DNA from: JALGWN01 sp964598025
GTDB lineage: Bacteria; Arandabacterota; Arandabacteria; Arandabacterales; Arandabacteraceae
Assembly (NCBI GenBank): GCA_964598025.1
Contig: CAZRAU010000015.1
Location: 1-47,504, forward strand
DNA: 47,504 bases
Reading direction: 5' to 3'
Shown piece after piece: positions 41,778 to 47,504 of the stretch. The notes beneath the pieces are model-generated. The model did not search any database, was not told where the DNA came from, and was given only the letters and a program-made list of their open reading frames with translations. Positions within the stretch are counted from its first letter, which is position 1. Each line of letters begins with the position of its first letter. The position numbers were made by a program, and so were the translations under genes.

Positions 41778-42866
41778 CTAGCGAAGCAGGATCATCTTGC
41801 CTGCCTGCGTATCCTTTTCTATGTCTATACGATAATAGTAAACCCCGCTCCCCACATCCCTGCCACGGCCGTCCTTGCCGTCCCAAGTCGCCCGATGCGA
41901 ACCCGCATCCACACTTCGGTCGACCAGCGTCCTGACAAGCCGCCCGGTGAGTGTGTACACTTCCAGACGCACCTTGCCCGGAGATCGCATGTTGTAAGAT
42001 ATGGCCGTTTCCGTACTGAAGGGATTCGGCACATTGCGGCCCAGGCGCATACCGGAGACATCTGCCACATCAACACCGGAGTTGGATGCAGGTTCCGGAA
42101 GAGCCCTCCAGCCTTGCTGTATCTTCTTGGTGCCGTTACGCTGGATGAAAATGTTGGTCACAACCCGGTCGGCCCTGTACTCGGGATCGACCGCGTAGTC
42201 CCATTCGAAATGGAGCGAATCACCCTGGAGCATGCTGCCCAAGGCATACGCGTTATTGTCCGGGACGAACTGCCTGAACGCGTGATCGTGGGGACCGACA
42301 GGAATAGGGTACCTGTGCCGCCACTCGTTCACCACCATGTAAAGCGTCATGTTGAAGTTGGCATCTTCCTCCGCAATGACATCAAAACTGACATAGACCG
42401 AATCCGAGTCGGCAGTGATGTAGTTATGTTGGACGGCGATACGGATGGGGCTGGGAATGGCAAGCAGGCTGTCCAGCGTGTTCCTCACAAAACCGTTCCA
42501 AACCGTCGTGTCGGGCACATCGCTCGGGTCCAGAATGTACTTCCCGTCAAACCGGAAGCTGGGAACATAGAGCGATGATCCCCAGGGCGGCGAACCCGAG
42601 TAGTAGCTGAAGCGCGCCTCGTTCCCGGCAGTGTTGTATAGATAGAACGTGTCCGTGGAACTCGGCCACCACCCGTGATACATGATCGGCACGATAAGAC
42701 CGTCGTACTCCTCGGTGAGTATCTGCTGCATATAGGGTTTCACGTCCGCACAGTAAGGGCAGCCCGCATTGGTGAACTGTTCCACCACCACCATGCGCTG
42801 AACCGCCGCGGCCGGCATCGCAGTCAGCAGGATGAGACCCAATACCAGGGGGAAGCGAATACGCAT
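41778..42866 (-). CDS. Omp28/thioredoxin-fold secreted protein with CPYC motif and sorting domain
   Basis: The product has 362 residues. The ATG at 42866 is chosen over one two codons upstream because GGAGG is then seven bases away and the length equals its paralogue at 43041. Signal peptide MRIRFPLVLGLILLTAMPAAAVQ. Right after it comes MVVVEQFTNAGCPYCADVKP with the redox pair Cys36/Cys39. The middle is a beta-rich Omp28-type region (SLYVPSFRFDGKYILDPSD). The last 80 residues are a FlgD-Ig/sorting domain (LGRNVPNPFSTETAISY, ATWDGKDGRGRDVGSGVYYYRIDI, ending AGKMILLR). It is probably exported and attached to the cell surface. This is the cysteine form of the selenoprotein candidate beside it. 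Confidence 0.88.
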   Translation of the reverse strand: MRIRFPLVLGLILLTAMPAAAVQRMVVVEQFTNAGCPYCADVKPYMQQILTEEYDGLIVPIMYHGWWPSSTDTFYLYNTAGNEARFSYYSGSPPWGSSLYVPSFRFDGKYILDPSDVPDTTVWNGFVRNTLDSLLAIPSPIRIAVQHNYITADSDSVYVSFDVIAEEDANFNMTLYMVVNEWRHRYPIPVGPHDHAFRQFVPDNNAYALGSMLQGDSLHFEWDYAVDPEYRADRVVTNIFIQRNGTKKIQQGWRALPEPASNSGVDVADVSGMRLGRNVPNPFSTETAISYNMRSPGKVRLEVYTLTGRLVRTLVDRSVDAGSHRATWDGKDGRGRDVGSGVYYYRIDIEKDTQAGKMILLR

Positions 42867-42908
42867 TTTCATACCTCCAGAGGCGCAAAGCCCGGGTGTC
42901 TAAACCTC

Positions 42909-42951
42909 AATGGTTACTAACAATATTACCATTAATTAGATGAGATTGCAA
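42909..42951 (-). promoter_or_regulatory. Promoter and AATGGT-N13-ACCATT inverted repeat of the CPYC paralogue
   Basis: On the minus strand TTGCAA (42951-42946) and TAATAT (42928-42923) are separated by 17 bases. An inverted repeat AATGGT-N13-ACCATT (42933-42909) overlaps the -10 and the predicted start of transcription. The same elements, with identical spacing, occur before the selenoprotein candidate at 44161-44203. Confidence 0.75.
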
Positions 42952-42992
42952 CGGGTTTGGTCGCTCGGTGGACGGGGCGGAGGGCCAAGCAA

Positions 42993-43017
42993 ACCGGGGG
43001 CATCGGATGCCCCCGGT
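42993..43017 (-). terminator. Hairpin terminator after the selenoprotein candidate
   Basis: A perfect ten-base-pair stem (ACCGGGGGCA / TGCCCCCGGT, five-base loop) lies 23 bases past the stop codon at 43041 on the minus strand. It is followed by TTGCTTGG, a weak T-rich tail. Confidence 0.7.
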
Positions 43018-43040
43018 GGTAATCTCACTGTCGGTATGGA

Positions 43041-44129
43041 TCAGCGAAGCAGGATCATCTTGCCTGCATGGAAGGAGTGATCGCTTTCAAGGCGATAATA
43101 GTACACTCCGCTGGCCACCTCGTTCCCGAGGTTGTCACGACCGTCCCAGGCAGCTGAGTGGGAACCCGGCTCCACATTGCCGTCTACAAGCTCCTTGACC
43201 AATCTCCCCGTCAGAGAATAGACGGCCAGGCGGACCGTCCCACCTGTTTTCACGCTGAATGAGATATTGGTCTTCGAGCTGAACGGATTCGGCGCATTCC
43301 GGTGCAGCATCACATCCGGGACATCGGCGACCTCGACACCGGATACATCTGGCACGAAACTCCTGGCGGCCTGGAGGACTTCCCTGGTGGCCGGGTCTTC
43401 AATCCAGATATTGCTGACCAGCCGGTCCACCCTATACACCGGATCGATAGGGTAGCTCCAGTTATAACGCACAGAGTCACCCATCGACATGGTCAGTGTG
43501 TATCCGCCGGAATCCACGGCAAAATCCCTGAAGGCGTGCCAGTGTTTCCCCACGGGGACGGGGTATCTGTGTAGCGACTCGGTGGCCGCGACGAAGAGTC
43601 TCACCGTATCCGGAATGACGTCCTCCGCAACAATGTCAAATGTCATGTGGACCGAGTCGACATCCTGGTAGTTGTCGACAAGATCAATCCGGAGCGGGCT
43701 CGGGATCGCCAGGAGACTGTCGAGTACGTACCGCACGCGCCCGTACCAATCCTCGTAAGTGGCGAAGTTATATAGCGTGGTGTCGCTGGGATCGCCGTAG
43801 TAGCCACCGTCAAAGCGGAGACTCGGCGTGTAGAGATACTCATCCCACGGGTAGAGACCCGCATAATGGTATATGCGGTCCTCAATCTCCTCGGGATTGA
43901 AGGTATAGAAATCATCGCCGCTGTTCGGCCACCAGGTGTGAAAACGGACTGGAACAACCTGTTCCAGGTATTCGTCATTGAAGATATGGTTCATCGTATC
44001 TACAATGGCGGCACACCCGCCTCAGCCGCAGTTGGTGAAGTCCTCAACCAGGACCATGCGTTGGGCAGCCAACGCCGGCAGGGTGAGAAGCAACACCAGA
44101 GCCACGGAAACACAAGCACAAATGCGCAT
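43041..44129 (-). CDS. Candidate selenoprotein: Omp28/thioredoxin-fold secreted protein with Sec-Gly-Gly-Cys site
   Basis: Read from the ATG at 44129 (preceded by GGAGG), the frame gives a signal peptide (MRICACVSVALVLLLTLPALA), then QRMVLVEDFTNCG, a TGA at 44024-44022, and GGCAAIVDTMNHIF; it stays open for 327 more codons to 43041. The TGA is codon 36. The paralogue at 41778-42866 has the same length (362 residues) and Cys36 of its CPYC at that position, so TGA is read as selenocysteine in a U-x-x-C motif. The rest matches the paralogue throughout, including SLRFDGGYYGDPSD and the sorting domain (NAPNPFSSKTNISFS, AAWDGRDNLGNEVASGVYYYR, ending AGKMILLR). A SECIS-like hairpin follows the TGA. 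A start at 43994 would leave no signal peptide and no redox site. A sequence error or nonsense mutation remains possible; Sec machinery genes are not in this window. Confidence 0.85.
43976..44007 (-). promoter_or_regulatory. Bacterial SECIS-like hairpin downstream of the in-frame TGA
   Basis: On the minus strand, 15 bases after the TGA, CATTG-t-AGATA pairs with TATCT-t-CAATG around a ten-base loop CGATGAACCA. This gives two five-base-pair stems with one T-T mismatch. The apical loop begins 26 bases after the TGA and has G as its second base. These values agree with the general description of bacterial SECIS elements (upper stem of at least four pairs, small loop with an early G, loop about 16-37 bases from UGA). 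A smaller GGCGG/CCGCC hairpin directly after the TGA is a competing or additional fold. Confidence 0.65.
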
Positions 44130-44160
44130 AGTGTCCCTCCTTTCACCGTCGCTTATCCAC

Positions 44161-44203
44161 AATGGTTACTGTATATCTTACCATTTCCGCGCTGAGATTA
44201 CAA
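44161..44203 (-). promoter_or_regulatory. Promoter and AATGGT-N13-ACCATT inverted repeat of the selenoprotein candidate
   Basis: TTGTAA (44203-44198) and TAAGAT (44180-44175) on the minus strand have a 17-base spacer. The inverted repeat AATGGT-N13-ACCATT spans 44185-44161. TTGYAATCTCA, a seven-base gap, AATGGTAA and AGTAACCATTG are conserved with the promoter at 42909-42951. The predicted transcript begins about 35-40 bases before the ATG at 44129, which supports that start. Confidence 0.75.
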
Positions 44204-44307
44204 TCGTTTTGATCCAGGAGGTGACGGGAGGATCTGACCCCGTCCTTAAACCGAATGGCGGCGCGTGTTATCTGCACCGGTCCGGTGCGCCGGAGGGATC
44301 GGCGATG

Positions 44308-45156
44308 TTACAGCGATACCGTATCAGCCGAATCCCAGTCCATTAGGGCATCGGCCGTTCTGAGATCCACGAAGTGGAACTCCGAAATCAATCTCCGGAG
44401 CTTGGCGAGGGCGCCCTTTATACCAACGTATGACTTGAAACGCCTGTGAAGCGGGAGGCCATGGATCGTCCCCTGGCCATGGTCGAAATCCCTGTAGTGG
44501 AGGTAGACCATCACATAGGGTGACTGTTTCATCATGCGCCTTATCAGCGTGTAGGGCATGATCCGAAAGTAGCCTCCCCCGGAGAAAACCACACGCATCG
44601 GCCCCATGCTGTAATGGCTGAGTGGAAACTCTTTGATGCTTGATCCGTTTCGCTCGATGCGGCACGGGATCTTCACCGGAAACCCGTCGAATCCTCCATG
44701 GGCCCTGGCCGAAGTGAACACCGAGCAGTCTTTCTCAATGCCGCATTCCATCAGAACGTCGAAAGCCCATGGGGTCTGTTCCGTAATGGAGAACCCTGGA
44801 GCCCTGTATGCGGTTATCCTCTTCCCCGTAAGGTCCTCGATCGACTTTATTGAACGCTCAAGATCCGTTCTGAACTGGTCTGCCGATTGGCTGTACACCA
44901 GCTGATGCATGTCCGAATGGGTGGCAATCTCATGCCCCATCCGGTCTATCTCCCTTATCACGCCGGGGTACTTCCTGGCGATCCAGCCCAAGCAGAAGAA
45001 GGTCGCAGCCTGGCCCGTCCGGTCCAGGAGCTCCAGCAGGCCCGGCAGATTCTCCTCGATTCGACTCTCGAAGTTGCCCCACTGCTCGTCGGAGTGGGTG
45101 TGTTCGCTGTCCAGGATATGGAACCACTCCTCGATGTCGAAGGTGAGGATATTCAT
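44308..45156 (-). CDS. Polysaccharide deacetylase (DUF3473-type)
   Basis: This is a 282-residue NodB-fold deacetylase. The first motif is at the very N-terminus (MNILTFDIEEWFHI), then ATFFCLGWIARKYPGVIREIDRMGHEIATHSDMHQLV with the metal-binding histidines, TAYRAPGFSI, and VMVYLHYRDFDHGQG in the C-terminal DUF3473-type part. No signal peptide, so it is cytoplasmic, as for members found in exopolysaccharide and exosortase clusters. It removes acetyl groups from a sugar intermediate. Its start shares one base with the formyltransferase stop (TGATG), placing it last in a three-gene operon. Confidence 0.92.
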   Translation of the reverse strand: MNILTFDIEEWFHILDSEHTHSDEQWGNFESRIEENLPGLLELLDRTGQAATFFCLGWIARKYPGVIREIDRMGHEIATHSDMHQLVYSQSADQFRTDLERSIKSIEDLTGKRITAYRAPGFSITEQTPWAFDVLMECGIEKDCSVFTSARAHGGFDGFPVKIPCRIERNGSSIKEFPLSHYSMGPMRVVFSGGGYFRIMPYTLIRRMMKQSPYVMVYLHYRDFDHGQGTIHGLPLHRRFKSYVGIKGALAKLRRLISEFHFVDLRTADALMDWDSADTVSL

Positions 45157-45920
45157 CAGAAGAACCTCTTGCCCCGGCCCAGAAACTCCTTCACATCCTG
45201 CCGGGTAGGGAAGGAGAAGTAGGTCATATCGGCATCATCGTTGGCGATCAGTTCGTAGTTACCCCGGTGAATGAGATCGATCGCCTCGATGAGCACATCC
45301 ATGCCGATTCGCTTGGTCATCCTTATGAGCCCATCCAGGCTGCGATCGCCGATTTCAACGTGTCTCTGCACAAGTATCGGTCCGCTGTCGATACCCTCAT
45401 CGATGAAGAAGACCGACACTCCGGTTTCCGTCTCGTTGTGCTTGAGCGCCCAGAAGGTGGGCATCAGGCCCCGGTACTTCGGGAGGAGCGCGGTGTGGAC
45501 GTTGAGACACCCGGTGGACGGAAGATCTATGAGAGGCTTCCTGAAGATGACGTTGGCCTGGAGCGACACAACAAGATCGGGGCGATACCCGGCAATCAGG
45601 TCTCTTGATGCCTGGGAGTTGATGCTCTTCCGGATCTCCAGAATGGGGATTCCGTGTTTCCGCAGTACGCTCCGAACACTCCTGGCGGGCAGCAGCCGGC
45701 TCAGCAGGAAACGAAATCCATAGCGGATGAAGAAACGCGGCCCGAAGATCCGGAGGGTCATCCACGTCTTCCCTAGCCCTGTTTCTTGCTTGCCGAAAGG
45801 GGAGGCAGAAAGCAGCACGCACGCGACCACCTTCGAGTGCGCCGGCAGACCGCCGATCAGATAATCGACGTTCTCGGCCAGATAGAACGGGCTGTCCTGA
45901 GTAACCAGTACTATGTTCAC
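45156..45920 (-). CDS. Formyltransferase-family enzyme, probably acting on a sugar nucleotide
   Basis: This 254-residue protein has the formyltransferase fold of methionyl-tRNA formyltransferase and ArnA. The catalytic triad is present: Asn140 and His142 in GCLNVHTALLPKYRG and Asp178 in DEGIDSGPIL. ETETGVSVFF fits the family. The C-terminal tRNA-binding domain of Fmt is missing. The neighbours are a glycosyltransferase and a polysaccharide deacetylase, so an N-formylated amino sugar in an exopolysaccharide is the probable product. Overlaps the glycosyltransferase gene in ATGA. The actual formyl acceptor is inferred from context. Confidence 0.85.
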   Translation of the reverse strand: MNIVLVTQDSPFYLAENVDYLIGGLPAHSKVVACVLLSASPFGKQETGLGKTWMTLRIFGPRFFIRYGFRFLLSRLLPARSVRSVLRKHGIPILEIRKSINSQASRDLIAGYRPDLVVSLQANVIFRKPLIDLPSTGCLNVHTALLPKYRGLMPTFWALKHNETETGVSVFFIDEGIDSGPILVQRHVEIGDRSLDGLIRMTKRIGMDVLIEAIDLIHRGNYELIANDDADMTYFSFPTRQDVKEFLGRGKRFF

Positions 45921-47065
45921 TTTCCCGCCCCCTGCCTGCCCGAGCGGCCCCCCAGTACGGTGTCGTACACATCGAGGGTGGAGGCAAGCATACGGTCCAA
46001 CGTGAAGAGACCGGTGGCCCGCCTGAGTCCGTTCGCCCCGAAACGCGCATACAGGTCGTCGTCCGAGCAGATTCGATCTATCGCCTCGGCGAGGGCCCGT
46101 GCGTTCCGAGGCTCGACAACACAGCCTGTTTCTCCGTCTATGTTCGCCCAGGCCACGCCCGACCCCTTCACCGCGGTCGATACCACCGGCTTCTTGAAAA
46201 GCATCGCCTCAACCTGGACAAGCCCGAATCCTTCGTTTCTGGAGATCGAACTCAGACAGTATACATCACACGCTTCATAGTACGAACCGACATCCTTGTA
46301 TCTCACCGGTCCCAGGAGTGAAACCCTCGCTTCGAGGCGGTTGCTCCGAATCTGGTCTTCCAGCTTGCGCCGAAGAGGCCCGGAGCCTGCTATCAACACC
46401 ACATATCCGTCGCCCAGGTGCCGGGCCGCATCGATAAGATAAGTATATCCCTTGTACCGGCTCAGTCGGCCTATACTGAAAACGATCCGCTTGCCGGGGA
46501 ACCGGTCACGGATCTCCGCGACCTTGTCGGGCGATACCGTCATCCGGTTCTTGTCGACACCTATGGGGACGACATGGCACTTGGATTTATAGGCTGCCAG
46601 ATAAGGTGAACCGTCTATATAGTTGGGCGAGGTCGCAATCACCGCATCGGCCCGCCTGAGCATCCAGGTCTGGATCGGGAGATATAACTTCAGCAACATC
46701 CGCTGCCTTACTATGTCGTTGTGCCAGTGGAGCACTATCTTCGATTGGGGTCTCGCCAGGAAGAGTGCGACGCCGGCCATGGGATCGGGAAGGTGAACAT
46801 GGATGATATCATAGTCATCCTGGACACTTCTGAGTTTGCTTATGATCTGGGGTGAAATCGAGGCTGAGAAGAAGACGCCGTATGAGGTAGTTCTCATTAT
46901 CTTGTATCCCGCACCGGATTCCTCGACATACGCCCTGGCCTTGTTGGAGCAGAGCACATCACAGGTTACACCGCGGCCATTGATGCCCTCGGTGATGTCG
47001 TACATCACCCTCTCGATGCCGCCGATATGGGGCGGATAGAATTTCCCGAACTGGAGGACTCTCAT
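45917..47065 (-). CDS. Glycosyltransferase family 4 (GT-B)
   Basis: The product has 382 residues from the ATG at 47065, where the GT-B fold begins (MRVLQFGKFYPPHIGGIERVMYDI); an upstream in-frame start adds ten unlikely residues. The donor-binding domain shows KRIVFSIGRLSRYKGYTYLIDAA, DVYCLSSISRNEGFGLVQVEAMLFKKPVVST with the E-x7-E pattern, and TGCVVEPRNARALAEAI. It would transfer a sugar from a nucleotide donor to a lipid-linked or growing glycan. First gene of the operon with the formyltransferase and deacetylase. The donor sugar is not evident. Confidence 0.93.
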   Translation of the reverse strand: MRVLQFGKFYPPHIGGIERVMYDITEGINGRGVTCDVLCSNKARAYVEESGAGYKIMRTTSYGVFFSASISPQIISKLRSVQDDYDIIHVHLPDPMAGVALFLARPQSKIVLHWHNDIVRQRMLLKLYLPIQTWMLRRADAVIATSPNYIDGSPYLAAYKSKCHVVPIGVDKNRMTVSPDKVAEIRDRFPGKRIVFSIGRLSRYKGYTYLIDAARHLGDGYVVLIAGSGPLRRKLEDQIRSNRLEARVSLLGPVRYKDVGSYYEACDVYCLSSISRNEGFGLVQVEAMLFKKPVVSTAVKGSGVAWANIDGETGCVVEPRNARALAEAIDRICSDDDLYARFGANGLRRATGLFTLDRMLASTLDVYDTVLGGRSGRQGAGK

Positions 47066-47197
47066 CTGTTTCGATCCTGTCCGAAAGAGCCTCACCCGGG
47101 CCGCCGGGACCGCTGAGGATACCCGGCGAGACCTGGCAGTGTGCTTACCTCAATTAACACACCCACCGGGAATAGGACAACAGAGTTTTGCGAGAGA

Positions 47198-47504
47198 CGC
47201 CCAGACGCAAGGCACTACGAAGCCTTGACGAGCGAGACGTACATTTGCGTACGTCGCAGTGAGGCAAGGCGAGTGTGACGAAGCAGATGGGTGTTTTTCA
47301 CCCCCACCCAGGCTGGTCAAAAGCGCCCAGACGCAAGGCACTACGAAGCCTTGACGAGCGAGACGTACATTTGCGTACGTCGCAGTGAGGCAAGGCGAGT
47401 GTGACGAAGCAGATGGGTGTTTTTCACCCCCACCCAGGCTGGTCAAAAGCGCCCAGACGCAAGGCACTACGAAGCCTTGACGAGCGAGACGTACATTTGC
47501 GTAC
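47198..47504. repeat. 126-bp tandem palindromic repeat running off the window edge
   Basis: Copies begin at 47198, 47324 and 47450, an exact 126-base period; the third is cut by the window end. Copies are nearly identical. Each has three hairpins: CAAGGC...GCCTTG, GACGTAC-atttgc-GTACGTC (47236-47255 in the first copy), and GGGTG-ttttt-CACCC. A diverged version with the same central stem is found at 18744-18929. Because 126 is a multiple of three, minus-strand frames run open through it and give an apparent repetitive protein with GGGEKHPSA, which I regard as false. Confidence 0.9.

Noticed and set aside
43041..43994. Shorter reading of the selenoprotein gene starting at the ATG at 43994
   Set aside because: It would lack a signal peptide, ribosome binding site and redox motif, while all of these are present upstream in the same frame with only the TGA between.
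47150..47467. Minus-strand repetitive open frame with GGGEKHPSA repeats
   Set aside because: It is an artefact of a 126-base tandem repeat, whose length is a multiple of three; there is no ribosome site, and the same unit occurs in other frames at 18.7 kb.

Overview
This is a dense, moderately GC-rich bacterial window (about 57-60% GC by eye) with roughly 39 intact protein genes, three gene relics, two families of intergenic palindromic repeats and no tRNA or rRNA that I can see. The secreted proteins suggest a Gram-negative member of the FCB superphylum or one of its candidate-phylum relatives. They carry C-terminal FlgD-Ig/sorting-type domains (NPF, WDG.D..G, SGVYYYR, GKMILLR), Omp28-like thioredoxin-fold proteins and a DUF6029-like barrel, alongside TolC and outer-membrane lipoproteins. 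The phylum itself cannot be fixed from this window. TTG and GTG starts behind strong GGAGG sites are common, and several sigma-70-type promoters with exact 17-base spacers are visible.

Layout. Positions 1-2273 hold a gene tail and a COG3044-type ABC-class ATPase. A triplet of REP-like hairpins follows (2281-2580), then a secreted metallo-beta-lactamase-fold protein and a MacA-like adaptor with a fused, duplicated MacB-like permease (2736-7306). A sulfatase-fold enzyme (minus strand) and a membrane-anchored propeller/PHP protein follow (7326-11110). A minus-strand operon (11170-16561) encodes a parvulin lipoprotein, efflux adaptor, permease, TolC, OsmC and a DJ-1/PfpI protein. Next come a QueG-like reductase, a PtsN-like IIA protein, a zinc-ribbon protein, a ParA ATPase fused to a glycogen-binding-like domain, an ATP-cone/uridine-kinase fusion and a phospholipase D-like protein (16669-23066). 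A zinc-type ABC transporter with a beta-propeller lipoprotein (23155-27090) and an ECF sigma/anti-sigma/DUF4097 operon (27387-30063) follow. Positions 30144-31456 are a scrapyard of IS91-type transposase and AbiEii-like nucleotidyltransferase relics. A purine-oxidation operon (xanthine dehydrogenase-type subunits plus an 8-oxoguanine deaminase-like enzyme) spans 31684-36652. An extracytoplasmic redox and secretion cluster spans 36896-44129, an exopolysaccharide-type operon spans 44308-47065, and 126-bp tandem repeats run off the right edge.

The main discovery candidate is the gene at 43041-44129. Read from its obvious promoter, ribosome binding site and signal peptide, it has a single in-frame TGA at residue 36. 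That TGA falls exactly where the paralogue next door (41778-42866, the same length of 362 residues) has the first cysteine of its CxxC motif. A bacterial-SECIS-like hairpin begins 15 bases after the TGA. The two paralogues share a nearly identical promoter architecture. I therefore read this as an exported Omp28/thioredoxin-like selenoprotein with a Sec-Gly-Gly-Cys active site, in a cluster with three other thioredoxin-fold proteins carrying CPYC, CPNC and CKPC motifs.

Other points of note are the ParA-CBM48 fusion, two MacAB-like efflux loci that both lack an ATPase gene, the ATP-cone nucleoside-kinase fusion, and a repeat family whose hairpin stem is conserved while its loop differs between two loci 28 kb apart.
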